Shown one piece after another: positions 42,301 through 52,270 of a stretch of 64,000 nt of DNA. The DNA comes from Bombyx mori (taxonomy: Eukaryota; Arthropoda; Insecta; Lepidoptera; Bombycidae). Every line of letters starts with the position of its first letter. The stretch's first letter is position 1. Under the pieces are notes generated by a model. That model did no database searches and had not been told where the DNA came from. It worked only from the letters and a program-made list of their open reading frames with translations. A program made the translations under genes and the position numbers. The stretch lies in assembly GCF_030269925.1 (NCBI RefSeq), contig NC_085112.1, positions 10,355,501 through 10,419,500 on the forward strand, read 5' to 3'.

Positions 42301-43077
42301 ACAGCAGAAGCACTTGCTATATTGCATGCCTTGAAATATATAAAAGAAGACATATGTGCCAGAAAACAGAATAAGTGGCTTATCGTCAGTGACAGTATGT
42401 CAGTTCTTTCCAACCTTCAAAATAATTGCTTTAGCAATAGAATAAACCATGTCATCTATCATATTAAAAAACTTTGGACGGATTTGCGTAACCAAAATAT
42501 CACTGTTGAATTCACATGGACTCCAGCACATTGTGGAGTGGTGGGCAATGAAAAAGTTGATAATTTTGCAAAATCAATAAATAACTTGGGTGGCCAGATT
42601 AAAAATATTTCAATTCCATGGCAAGACCTAATTCCTGATATTTGTCAACAAATTAATAAAGATTGGCTCGAAAACAGAAGGCATATGAATGAAACCAAAG
42701 GTAAATGGTATGCTGAAATAAATAATGAAATCGGTATTAAACCCTGGTTCGCTAGGAGCAAATATTTCTGTAAAAGGAAGTTCTACACACAGATTTGTAG
42801 ACTGAGATTTGGTCATTGCAAATTTAGCGCTCACCTTTACCGAATGAAAATAACTTCATCACCAAATTGTAATAAATGCTCACTAAATGAAGAACAAACT
42901 TTACATCATATTTTTTTCACATGTCCAGCTTTTAATATTCATCGCATCCTATTTATTGATAAACTGCAAGAGGTTTATAAGGATAGCATCCCGCCTTCTC
43001 TTCAAGAATTGCTTAAGTGCCCTGCAAGTTTTAGAGCAGTATATGAATACATTACCTCTACTTTCGGAGACTTATAA
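39325..43077 (+). CDS. I-type LINE ORF2: endonuclease, reverse transcriptase, RNase H
   Basis: The 1250-aa enzyme is open throughout. The endonuclease domain (about 1-225) has IIQWNAQSLSSN, LISETWL, LLAGDFNAHHTMWG and LDLTIVS. The reverse transcriptase (about 480-760) has VFLDIVGAFNNVDH, GVCQGGILSPLLFI and LQYADDLAVYC (YADD). RNase H (about 955-1085) has YTDASKSDQG, TAEALAILHAL, IVSDSMSVL and WTPAHCGVVGNEKVDN, giving the D-E-D-D active site. The C-terminus has a knuckle-like CNKCSLNEEQTLHHIFFTCP. A C-terminal RNase H is characteristic of the I clade. All key catalytic residues are visible, so the element may be competent. Confidence 0.93.
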   Translation: MDHLNIIQWNAQSLSSNKHAFTYFLYNNDIHIALISETWLKPEKKFHIKGYKIERLDIGSNHNGVAILIKNNLNYIRLNTLHDDSLQNIAIRLQFNNEEISIVSFYSPTSAASQNFTYTHINNLIDSLPKPLLLAGDFNAHHTMWGCTSNNGRGTTLHSIIEDSDLCILNDGQATTVGSHKWRPNALDLTIVSSSLSLRCNWSVHNDPMGSYHLPTVTSILFSYSENTNNKASQGNFSKPSYINVDWFKYKQIVDSKILDHTFDFSDPILSYTIFCNILLESVNDANTKPKNITLSHNTNHKKRLCLPWWNQTCTAAIEQCRKVYLQFKSDPSMENYISFKKQQALKKLSLNKEREASWTAFCELLNRQTPLSTIWKTIRKFNKTYHNNNIKSSTNSSWIQDFLNKFSSNPQSQVNFNIHVSNTHTHNEFLTKSFTLPELHSALNSRRDTAFGLDNISYKMLKNLSVDVKKMLILILNLLWNASLIPPEWKIDCLVPILKPGKDNTNHNSYRPIALTSCFGKLFEQMLKQRLEFYIESNKLLPSNQFGFRRGFSAAESMNNLYLDIHSAFAYNRFLVCVFLDIVGAFNNVDHKVLTRELLTLGIPVKIIAWIFYFLHGRQVYVKFNNNLYGPKPSYLGVCQGGILSPLLFILYIHKLNIVLGPEVTNLQYADDLAVYCSESNMVIAENKLNTALKKLKVYFNYLKLDISLSKSKVVVFSRSRNLCANLYYNDNLNPMVDEFKFLGVIFTKNLSWNKHVYDLSDRASKAFNILKPLARTSWGADPKILLMLYKSIVRSHFEYSYFCYASNSILIKKLEIIQNNSLRLITGAMKTTPIISMQVECNVPPLHLRFKFLKFKFLLKLFAISHHALLRKLQHSQTIPSSINSPKYPFILLHFSNFMAFVEQYNIYKAVDKWACYEDTFESKFCAMRISINNDLKSKEDFDQHITEWPDFHCIYTDASKSDQGVSLAYYHNNIKVGYGFGLPPSSSIFTAEALAILHALKYIKEDICARKQNKWLIVSDSMSVLSNLQNNCFSNRINHVIYHIKKLWTDLRNQNITVEFTWTPAHCGVVGNEKVDNFAKSINNLGGQIKNISIPWQDLIPDICQQINKDWLENRRHMNETKGKWYAEINNEIGIKPWFARSKYFCKRKFYTQICRLRFGHCKFSAHLYRMKITSSPNCNKCSLNEEQTLHHIFFTCPAFNIHRILFIDKLQEVYKDSIPPSLQELLKCPASFRAVYEYITSTFGDL

Positions 43078-43361
43078 TGGAGAACACAAATTTTGACTTT
43101 ATAGTCAGATTATCCAAGAAACACGATTGCGACAACTCTCAACCGAAACAAAAGGGGAAAAAAAAAAAAAAAATCTGAATAGAAATTTACACGGATTTGA
43201 AAAATATTTATAAATGAAGAATACTAAAGAATTGGCTTTTTTGCCTTGAAACATAAAATTATATATGAAAATATTAAACTTAAGAATTGGCTGTATGGCT
43301 TAGTTCCTTTGCCTTTCTCTTCGAGAAAAACCTTACTACTACTACTACTGAAACAGTCCGA

Positions 43362-44117
43362 CTGCCACTACATGGAATGGAGGGCGTTATTTAATTTTAT
43401 TTAAAAATAGCAAAAAATTCATTTCGGGTAACGGGAAGGTCTCGGGTTTGTTAGTGATTTGCATTTATATGAAAAAAAATATTTGAAATGTTTTCCAGTG
43501 TGTCCAGATCGTTATTGTAAGTACATTTTCTTTTATTTTTGTTCTTTACATAACGTGACAGCTGTTTTAAATCCGATTTAGAAACAAACTGAGAGAGTAA
43601 AATTAAGGAACGGTTACTACATTTTTACGCATAGAGTTCGGCAGACTTGCGCGTCTCTCAAACCTATGTTAGATATAGGCAATTTTGTCTAAAACAGTTA
43701 AAGTTAAAACCCATTCGTGGTTTATTTGTTATTCATGCATTTTCATTGGGTTTTCTCATTCGGGAAATGCTTTACACATCGCTTAGCTCGCTTCAAGGTT
43801 TCACGTTTATGATTTACCTCTTTTATTATAATTTTCTTTCCGCCTATATCCGGTAATATAAATTCGAACATTTTGAGCGTTTTTTTTCTAATTGACGTTA
43901 TTATGCTAATCAATAATCTACTTTGCAAAAAATAGATGATCCTTCCACAACGTGACCTTGTTGAGATATCCATTAAGTGGCTTGAAACTAGTTCACAGTA
44001 TTGTGATTTTTAAATCACATTTCATGTAAATTAATAATTACAAATAAAAATAATTCAATTTATTAAAATATTGAAATTTTATTGTATATTAAATTAAATT
44101 CTAATCTATTGAGTGTT
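43362..44117. other. Intergenic DNA, nothing recognised
   Basis: AT-rich sequence downstream of the I-type LINE. Short frames on both strands lack domains. Confidence 0.35.
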
Positions 44118-44305
44118 TTTTATTGGTTTGATGGGTGGACTAGATTACGGCCCGCCTGGTGTTAAGTGGTTACTGTAGCCCATAAACATCCCCTAGGAGC
44201 GGGGACCTCGTAGGAAGAACGGCCCCCGGCCCGGAAAAAAAAAGCCCATAAACATCTATAATGTGAATGCTAGCATCCACCTTGACACATGACTTCTAAG
44301 GTTTA
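44118..44305 (-). mobile_element. Bm1 SINE (reverse), interrupted by a 52-bp insertion
   Basis: Reversed Bm1 3' part: TTGATGGGTGGACTAGATTA, then GGTGTTAAGTGGTTACTGTA. After the insertion it resumes with AACATCTATAATGTGAATGC. The tRNA-like head is absent. Confidence 0.8.
44191..44242 (+). mobile_element. 52-bp micro-insertion with poly(A) and 14-bp TSD
   Basis: GC-rich sequence starting CCCTAGGAGCGGGGACCTCG and ending CCCCGGCCCGG plus an A run is bracketed by the direct repeat AGCCCATAAACATC (44177-44190 and 44243-44256). It is a very short poly(A)-tailed retrotransposed fragment. The source element is unknown to me. Confidence 0.8.
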
Positions 44306-44874
44306 GTATTTATTTATTACACTTCATGTAAAATTTGGAGAATTTTGGTTACATTTCAGTTTTGTAAATTACAGAATTGAATAGCCATAAGTTTCTGTTA
44401 TTTTGTATCATTATGGGAGATTTATTGCATCTCAATATTCACAGGAAATAAGAAACATCATTAATTAAAATAAATTATTCTTTCCTTAATTACTTAATTG
44501 ATTTACCTGCAATATAATCAGATAACAGATTATTATAACTGATAAGAGAATAATTTAGATTTTACCATGTAAGACATAAGCAAATAGTCTTGGCATTTTA
44601 GTTTTTTTTTTTAATTATTTAAGAAGAATGAGCACTGTCCTATAAACAAATAATAGATACTCTTATTATTGGTAATTCAAAAATAAATTGAAAAAGTGGA
44701 TCTCTTATAAATATTAAAAGTGAGGGACTATAAATAAATTTTAATAAGCCTTTAACATTTCATGTCTTCCAAAATAAGCCTCAAATATAAGTGGTGGTGA
44801 CTCCGATTAAATTAACTCTGATTATTAGATGGAGTACCAGGTAAAGTTCCAGTAAATATATTTATGGGCCCTTT
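44306..44874. other. Intergenic DNA, nothing recognised
   Basis: AT-rich 3' flank of the possible small gene at 44875-45123. Confidence 0.35.
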
Positions 44875-45123
44875 TTAAGGATAAGAAAACCACAAACTTT
44901 CTTCATTTAATCCATTTTTCTCCAATATTTGCTTCATTCTTTCTTTCGTCTCCGATATTGAGCACTGAATTTTCACTTGGCGCTTTAGATGATTATGGAA
45001 GTCAAATAGTATCTTCACTGTTTCTTTGTACACAATTAGATTCATGCCGACACAAAACATAGAAATATAGGGCATCATATGCTGTGGTCTGTGATGTGAT
45101 AGACCATCGGTTGTCGGTGTCAT
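44875..45123 (-). CDS. Hypothetical small protein, 82 aa
   Basis: I do not recognise a family. The frame begins with an ATG at 45123 (MTPTTDGLSHHRPQHMMPY) and ends at a TAA. A hydrophobic stretch around residues 17-35 (MPYISMFCVGMNLIVY) could be a membrane segment. It is followed by a charged helical region (TKERMKQILEKNGLNEESLW). The composition looks less AT-biased and more protein-like than other chance frames nearby. It could be a single-exon gene, the last exon of a gene with an upstream exon, or a retrocopy. No matching TIR, poly(A) tail or repeat was found. Confidence 0.4.
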   Translation of the reverse strand: MTPTTDGLSHHRPQHMMPYISMFCVGMNLIVYKETVKILFDFHNHLKRQVKIQCSISETKERMKQILEKNGLNEESLWFSYP

Positions 45124-46084
45124 GACAATAGCAGTTTCAAAAACAATGTATGTCAGGAAGCATTTATGTATCCTGGATGATGTTGCTCTTTGTCATAATG
45201 ATAAACATAGGAAAATGTTGTTTTAGTACACCTACATACCCTATTTTGACATTATGCAACAGAAAGCAATGAAAACCACACTTTCGGCAGATCAGTCCAG
45301 AGGGAGATGCTCTTTCATGGTCTGTCGCCTTGTTTTTTCAGTTGGTGGGGTCTTAGAATTGATGGTAGGTACGTGTGTTCATTGTGATCGTTTAGAACCT
45401 ATTTTATCGCTAAGAACACTATGTTGTCTCTGATACAAGGCAAAGAACGGGTGTGTGATTGTTTCCGGTATGTTTAAGTCGCACATTGTCAGCTTGCTTC
45501 TGGCAATACAAATCCCCTACTTACCGAAGCAACAATGCCCTCTCACCCAGGAGGGTTTCGATAAACTATTGAAGATTAAAGATTAAATTAAAATAATGTT
45601 AGTCAATGAGACCATGACTAGCACGGTCCGTCGAGGCAGCCACGAAATACTCCCCATTCGTACATTTGTGACTTCTGATCTATAGAGTAAGATAGCCAAA
45701 TGGCGAATACGGAAATATTACTTACGGTATACTTGGAAATATTACTATTGAGACTAACATCTTAAGTCTTTTAACTGACGATAAGGCCTCATGTTTTTTC
45801 TGCGTCTGTGACTATTAATAATAATCATAATTCATTTATTTATCAGATAATAATAATCCATATAGTAAAAACACATTTAGTCAAAATTCAATTACATATA
45901 GGTACATAAAGAAAAGAAGATAAAATAAACAAATACTAACAATAAACAAATAGCCTTCTCAACTAAGATTATAATATTATTTAATATTATTTATAAGCAT
46001 TATGTACTTACTTTACTTTATATTTAGTTACCTAAGAGGTTATTATTATTTTTGTTAGTCTGCAAGTGAACCGTGGCACCATGG
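45124..46084. other. Intergenic DNA, nothing recognised
   Basis: No exon or repeat family was recognised. Confidence 0.35.
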
Positions 46085-46445
46085 TTCAAGGACTGACAAT
46101 CATAACGGTCTGCTATAATGCCTTCAGGATGCTGTTAGGGCTGACCTGGACCCGCGAATCAGGGATGTGCGCCGTTTCCGCATGGTCGAATAGAAACAAT
46201 CGAATCGTGTCTCGGTGACCATCCTCGACGCGCTACAGAACCGAAGCAGCCCCAACAACGCCCTGAATGCATTGTTGTATTGGACGCGTAAGGCACTATA
46301 GTGCTTTTAAATACAGAATACCCACAGTCCGCTCATGTAGAAGGACGTACAAAACGCTCTAAATAGAGTAATTTTGACATCCCGTGAACATCGAGCGAAC
46401 CTGCGGGCAATCATATTAGCTCTTACAGACAGCGCCCTCCGTTCC
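46085..46445 (-). pseudogene. LINE ORF2 C-terminal fragment
   Basis: Read on the minus strand it encodes RANMIARRFARCSRDVKITL, then FRAFCTSFYMSGLWV, a stop, and VQYNNAFRALLGLLRFCSAS. The pattern of a conserved 'A..R....VK..LFRAFC' block followed by 'YN.AFR.LLGLPR' is that of the region after the RT in CR1/RTE-like LINEs. Stops and drift make it an old fragment. It is too broken to appear as a long frame. Confidence 0.6.
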
Positions 46446-46469
46446 CGCACAATGTCTGTATCGCCCTAA

Positions 46470-46570
46470 GAACTCATATCTTAAGGCGGTATTTACGTTG
46501 TTCATGTCTTCAGTAAACACTTAACACCAGGTGGACCGTGAGCTCGTCCACCCATCCAAGCAGAAAGAAC
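46470..46570 (+). mobile_element. Bm1 SINE 3' fragment
   Basis: It carries AACTCATATCTTAAGGCGGT, ACACTTAACACCAGGTGGAC and CGTGAGCTCGTCCACCCATC. It is diverged, with only the last ~100 bp present. Confidence 0.75.
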
Positions 46571-48664
46571 AGATGAATTGTGAGCCTGTCTTCAATACAA
46601 TATTGTCCAGGACTGATTGGTATTAAAGCTCTTGGAGTGAATTTTATTTCCTGTTCTTTAACTATGTAGACCGAGAAGCATCAGCGTGCACTGTAGACTT
46701 TTCTTTGGGTTATGAAAATTCTTTTTAATGGGAATGTATATTTAGGAAGTTCTGTGAAATATGTAAATTGTCCGGGTTTTTTAACTATTTCACTAATTTC
46801 ACTAATTTCTACTAATTTCAGGATTCCATAATGTTTCGTCTCTAATCTTGTGTGTAATGTTAGGCATACACCGTTTCATAAGTTAAATATATAGTAGTAG
46901 CCTATAGGCATACTTCCTAGTCTCCACCTCCATTAGAATCTTCAGAATTGACGAGGAGTTTTCGTTATCATTCGAGCTTGTCTGTATTTGTTAAAATCCC
47001 CAAGGAATTTGGTCTGTTACATAGTTGAAAGAGTACATTAAAAATCATTCGTTGAAATTAGCGTAATAATTTTTAGGTCAGACTAGCTATTAGAAACAGA
47101 GTTGGCAGTTGCACGCAATATGTGTGTAAAATTGGCATTGGAAAGCTTGTAAACACCTACATTCCCGCGACAATTCCCTAAGGCCAGCACAATTTGTATG
47201 ATAATAGTATGTTTAGTTATTAATCAGAACAAACGGAAATGCACCGAGTCTACCTTTAACTACTACTAATTCTACTCCATACATTACATACACTCTTATT
47301 TAATGGGTTCTTATTACGATTTTCATATTTAATGAGTTCCGGATATTTCGGCGTTGTTGCAAGCGCCATGATCACAGGTAGACTGCGGGTGTTAAGAACA
47401 GATAAATATGTAGACCTTATTTCTAGTTTTTGTGTTACCATTGGAACTCGATGACTTGCCCCAACCTCGTGGCCCGCTCGAAGTCCCGTTTTCAATTTTC
47501 CGTCTAGAAACATTAACGCGTTACGTGATTCGAATTTCGACCTAATGTCTCAAGGTAGGGGGTAGAGCAGATCGTGTGCCTATTGCCGAAGTTCTCGAAT
47601 ATTGCAATTATTAATTTGGACAGTTTGCGAGTATTAATTATAATAGGTTCAGTTTCTTTGTTTATGTTTTAAAGCAGCGCTCATTAATGACGCGACGACG
47701 TTCTTACATAACGACATTTGTATACAAGCCGTCGTGTTCTGTGGACTAAAATTGTGTTTGTAAAAGAATTATGTAGTTGTTCGCACGTTGGTAACGTAAT
47801 ATTTGGGGCTTGATCTGTACGTGGTAAGGCACGACCCGTCCGTTGTTTGCCAAATTTGTTGTTCTCACTTGCATAATTTGCCAATGGTTATTGAGAGCTT
47901 GGACAACGCCCATTCACGACATACATACAAATATAACTGTCACGCGAAAATCGACCAATTACATAACAATCGCTTCACCACTAAAGTTTGTAGCTACCGG
48001 AAGAGCTTAATTATTTTAAATGCAACGTGTGTAATTTACATCAACACGATTGAACAATGAGGTCGTGAATAAGCACCGAATAAAACGTAAGTTCCATACA
48101 AATAATTTGTTCACCTTGACATTGATCATCAATTAACGGTATCGACTTTCATTGTCAGTATAGAACTCGACAGGTATCTTTGGTATCGTATTTTATCGAT
48201 CTTACGTGTCGCCGTCTAAGCATTAAAGATTATCGATTACATTTTCAGACGTCATATCGATTACGTTATTGAATGTCTACTGTTTTTTTTTTATAAATAT
48301 CTTTTTTTAAAGATTTGAATTAGGTATCATATAAAACATGAATTTCGGTATTGGAACATAATTGAGATTAACGGATTACGATACGCATTTTTTCGAACGC
48401 ACGATGATGTCGCGATTTTTTTCAGCAAAGGAGCGTATCTCAACTATGCTGCGACAGTCATATCGAAGTGTACTTAATGCAGAGGATACTTTATTGTACA
48501 TTAAAAGTAAATTCTACTAACAGTTCAATTTTGGATGCTTACAATGCTTTTTTTCTTCTGTCATTAAATTCGCTACCTTTTTATTTGCAAAAGCACTAAA
48601 AAAAATTATTCATTAGGGTCTTTGTGTCCAAACGTTTGTCCAATTTGTCCAAATTGTAGCTATA
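46571..48664. other. Intergenic DNA, nothing firm
   Basis: About 2.1 kb with no recognised exon. It is less AT-rich than the left part of the window. A 5' exon of the malic enzyme gene could lie here, but I could not identify one. Confidence 0.35.
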
Positions 48665-48806
48665 CGGAGACCTTAGAACTTATATCTCAAGGTGGGTGGC
48701 GCATTTACGTTGTAGATGTCTATGGGCTCCAGTAACCACTTAACATCAGGTGGGCTGTGAGCTCGTCCACCCATCTAAGCAATAAAAAAAAAATTAAAAA
48801 AAAAAT
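48665..48806 (+). mobile_element. Bm1 SINE 3' part
   Basis: It starts at GAGACCTTAGAACTTATATC and ends GTCCACCCATCTAAGCAAT plus an A-rich tail. Confidence 0.85.
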
Positions 48807-49109
48807 TGGCCCGTTATCATTATTCGCATCTACACTACGTATCTTTCAGGAATGAATCACGAAACGTTTTGACGTTATTAAATCATTTCATCTTTTGATG
48901 GGAGTAATACTGTTTATCCGGCGATCGTTGTTAATCTGCCCGATGACGTATCGTACGTACTTGAACTGATTTAATCCGGATGAAAGCGAATCAATAAAAT
49001 TGCCCCTCGACTGAAGCTGTTATAGAACTCGTCGAAAGCTGTTGCACGTTCGAGTGGCCCTTGAGACTGTAATATCATCTCTTATGTTATGGAATTAAGG
49101 GGTTATCTT
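48807..49109. other. Intergenic DNA, nothing recognised
   Basis: No exon or repeat was recognised. Confidence 0.35.
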
Positions 49110-49200
49110 TTTTTTTATTTTATATTACATAGTTGGGTGGACGAGCTCACAGCCTACCTGGTGTTTAGTGGTTACTGTGGAGCCCATAAACATCTACAAC
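49110..49200 (-). mobile_element. Bm1 SINE 3' fragment, reverse
   Basis: Poly-T, then AGTTGGGTGGACGAGCTCAC and CCATAAACATCTACAACGTA. It abuts the next LINE tail. Confidence 0.75.
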
Positions 49201-49204
49201 GTAT

Positions 49205-49580
49205 TTTTTTTTGTTTCCTACTTAAGCTGAGAGCCTTGAGAGGCTATTTCAGCGTAACCTTAACTAGTAGGTGAGCTCACGGGGCTCAAACCTGACGACG
49301 TTGCTAACACTGGCCTTAGCAAGAGCAGTGCTTCGCAGAATCTACCACCGGATCGGAAACGCGACCTACTGAGAAGATTCGGCGAATGCGTTTCGGTTTG
49401 AAGGGTGGGGCAGCCGTTGTAACTATACTTGAGACCTTAGAACTTGTATCTCAAGGTGGGTGGCGCATTTACGTTGTGGATGTCTATGGGCTCCAGTCAC
49501 CACTTAACAACAGATGGGCTGTGAGCTCGTCCACCTATCAAAGCAATAAAAAAAAAAAAACAGTGGGCTGTGTCTATGGG
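49205..49580 (-). mobile_element. Jockey/BMC1-type LINE tail with Bm1 inserted
   Basis: The reversed LINE 3' end runs from 49205 (poly-T, TTTCCTACTTAAGCTGAGAG) to about 49384 (AGAAGATTCGGCGA). It resumes after the Bm1 insertion at about 49561 (CAGTGGGCTGTGTCTATGGG). The few bases GAAACT expected at the junction are missing, so the insertion carried a small target deletion or has decayed. Confidence 0.75.
49386..49560 (+). mobile_element. Bm1 SINE nested in LINE tail
   Basis: It starts abruptly at ATGCGTTTCGGTTTGAAGGG inside Bm1 and ends in an A tail. It is oriented opposite to the host LINE. Confidence 0.85.
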
Positions 49581-50449
49581 TTAAACATTTCGCTTAATAC
49601 ACAACATTTATCTTTGTAATTAAAGGTCCTTTTTATTTGGTATTTATCATCAACAATTCGATGTATTTAATCGAACTTCAATTATATTAATATCAATCAA
49701 ATAGCGGACTAATTTTTTGTTCATGTTATTTTTTCCAAATTTTAAACTTGCAATGTCTCTACTGTAAAGTTTTAAAATGTCGCTTAAACCAAAATATAAT
49801 CGTCCGCCTCTCGATATAATGGCAATAAAAACGCGAGATTAAACTGTAAAAGTAGTTTTAATTAATATCTATCACTCACGAAAATCAAAGAAAATAACTA
49901 CAAATATTTAAGGTAGGAATTAAGGGAAGGTTTGTTGGCGAATAAGAATAGTTGACATACTTTGCTATTATTGGCTCATTGGTTATGAGGATAGAAGAGT
50001 TGTATTTAGAGGAAGCGGGGCTCGCATACCGATAAATATTCGTACTTACTATTTGTATAATATAAGAACATTGGGTATACCGTAAAATTCTTTAGCTCCA
50101 CCACTGGACCTAAATCTTTCAAATGGTTCCACTAATAATATATGTATAGAATTAATTCGTTTGCGTGAATTTACTGTGGCAAAAGTCTATACGGTTTATC
50201 GTGTGTATACAGTAATTAAAAAGTGCTATATATCTTTATATATTAACATAAACACGATTTCCGTAAGCTGTAATAGAAAATTTCGACGTGTTAATTAGTT
50301 ATGAAATATTTCGGTAAATCCATACAATAACGCAGTCACGAGCTACAGCTGCTAGCGTTGCTAGCTCTAGCACTTATCAATGTCAAGAACTATGTAAAAA
50401 TAGATTATTATTATTTGCAAAACGGATTTTAATGTTATCCTGTGCCTTT
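49581..50449. other. Intergenic or malic enzyme intron DNA, nothing recognised
   Basis: AT-rich sequence with no recognised exon or repeat. Confidence 0.35.
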
Positions 50450-50815
50450 TTTTTCTATGCTATGCTGATAGCCTTGAGAGGCTATATCAGCTTCGCCCTA
50501 ACGTGTACGTGAGCTCATGGGGCTCAAACCGGAGTGGTGCTAACAATGGCCCTAGCAAGAGTAGTGCTTCGCAGAATCTACCATAGGATCGGAAACGCGA
50601 CCCACTGAGAAGATCCTTCGAGAAACTCAGTGGGCTGTGTCTGTGGGTTAATTCACTCGTCGAGCCCTTCGTCGCAAGCGACGGGTTCGACGAGGACGGT
50701 GACCGGTGCTTGTGGTACCTAAAAGCACCGTTGAGCACAGGAGGATCCGTAATGACGTGTTTTGGTCGACGTCAACTGTTTACCATTCCGTCTACAGGAT
50801 CGGGTATGTAATTTA
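50450..50815 (-). mobile_element. Jockey/BMC1-type LINE 3' end
   Basis: Reverse orientation: GCTGATAGCCTTGAGAGGCT, GTGCTTCGCAGAATCTACCA, then the coding tail region GCGACGGGTTCGACGAGGAC up to about 50815. It parallels 13469-13850. Confidence 0.8.
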
Positions 50816-50888
50816 AATGCTGTGCCGTTGGTTGCTTGGTACATGGTTTTGAAAACCCCACATTCGTGGAGTTTTCACCCCCTTTTTT

Positions 50889-51130
50889 ACTGGTGGTAGG
50901 ACCTCTTGTGAGTCCGCGCGTGGGTACCACCACCCTGCCTATTTCTGCCGTGAAGCAGTAATGCGTTTCGGTTTGAAGGGTGGGGTAGCCGTTGTACTAT
51001 ACTTGAGACCTAGAACTTATATCTCAAGGTGGGTGGCGCATTTACGTTGTCGATGTCTATAGGCTCCAATAACCACTTAACACCAGGTGGGCTGTGAGCT
51101 CGTCTACCCATCTAAGCAATCAAAAAAAAA
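50889..51130 (+). mobile_element. Bm1 SINE, 5'-truncated
   Basis: From ACTGGTGGTAGGACCTCTTG to CTACCCATCTAAGCAATC plus an A tail. It starts at nearly the same point as the copy at 35402. Confidence 0.85.
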
Positions 51131-51164
51131 TCGTACATTTATTAGCTGTGTAATAGTCTATCGG

Positions 51165-51365
51165 TAATGTATGTAACCACCGGTTTGCTTCTTCCGCGAA
51201 ACAGTCTAGATTTGAGACTTAAAGTGTGGGACAGCCGTTATACAATATAATACAATTTAGATGTTGTATCGCATGTCTCAGGTGGGTGGCATAATTCGCG
51301 GCGCGATGGTCTGGGCTTCGCTAGCCACTGGTTCACAGGTCTGATGAGGCCTTAGATTAATAAAG
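51165..51365 (+). mobile_element. Old Bm1-related SINE
   Basis: Diverged Bm1 body: GTAACCACCGGTTTGCTTCT, GTGTGGGACAGCCGTTATAC and TGTCTCAGGTGGGTGGCATA. The tail reads TGATGAGGCCTTAGATTAAT. Confidence 0.5.
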
Positions 51366-51734
51366 AAAGAAATCTCACTTGCTCTCGAGATTTTATGTCT
51401 AATTCGTGAAAATGGGTATTACCTCTATGATGAAAAAGAATCGTAAAGAAACAATTAAGTGCTTGGTACCAGTAAACAGTTTTTATTTAGATTAAATTCA
51501 GAAAACGATGGTCTAATTTAATTTAATAAGAATACTTACGTATATATACGCTATTAATCCAAAACTTTTCTTGATCTCAAGATATGTTTGAAGTCTTTTA
51601 TATGCTTAAAACAATATTTTAATTTAGCTTCATTGATTTACGTGGTGCGCGCAAGTTATGCTGCTAGTTATGCTCTCAGTCGGTATTATTCTGACATCTT
51701 CAACAATCATAATCGAATTTCAGTCAAAATTATA
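51366..51734. other. Intergenic or intron DNA, nothing recognised
   Basis: No exon or repeat was recognised. Confidence 0.35.
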
Positions 51735-52033
51735 ATTGAGGCCGTTAGCGCAAAAGTGGCCTAACCCACAATTTTTTATAATCAAGCTTATATGTAAAAA
51801 TATTGTATAAATATTTATTTAACAAATAATAAATTTTGCATTGCAATTGCAAATTTTCGTTGATGCAAAACCGGCCTTAGTTTCACCCATAGATAACAGA
51901 TAGCTTTGTAAACATTATTTTTGCGCGTATTGTTTTTTTGCCTACTCAAATTCAAATTCATGAAAATTCATACCTAATTGCTTCTATACTAACTATGGTA
52001 AGCTCAGGCCGCTTTAGCGCTGACGGCCTCAAT
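51735..52033. mobile_element. TA-flanked MITE (299 bp)
   Basis: The left end is ATTGAGGCCGTTAGCGCAAA and the right end, inverted, is ATTGAGGCCGTCAGCGCTAA; the TIRs match over about 30 bp. TA flanks both sides (51733-51734 and 52034-52035). It has no ORF and is AT-rich inside, so it is a Tc1/mariner-like non-autonomous element. Confidence 0.8.
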
Positions 52034-52270
52034 TAAATATACACCTAAACCTTCCTCATGAATCACTCCGTCCATTGGTGAAAACCGTATGAAAATTCTC
52101 TCGGTATTTTTTTACTTTATCATGTTCAGATTCAGATATCTATATCAGCGCAATCGAATTTGCGACGTCGGCACATATTATATGTATGTAGTTACCATAG
52201 CTTTGGTGTTTATCTAATAGGCAATGTTGCATTTCATTTTTTAGAACAGGACGGTCATTTTTATATTGTA

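Larger units (their letters stand above)
38091..43348 (+). mobile_element. Full-length I-clade non-LTR retrotransposon (5258 bp)
   Basis: The direct repeat TGAAACAGTCCGA (38078-38090 and 43349-43361) brackets the element as a 13-bp target duplication. It begins GACTTTTTGGCGGGAAGTC, has ORF1 and ORF2 separated by 7 bp, and ends in a short (CTA/TAC)n tail instead of poly(A), a feature of the I group. Both ORFs are open. The extent from a 123-bp 5'UTR to the repeat tail suggests a complete copy. Confidence 0.92.

Noticed and set aside
47256..48060. Three frames of 66-85 codons
   Set aside because: No recognisable domain, no splice context and no repeat relationship; likely chance in less AT-rich DNA.
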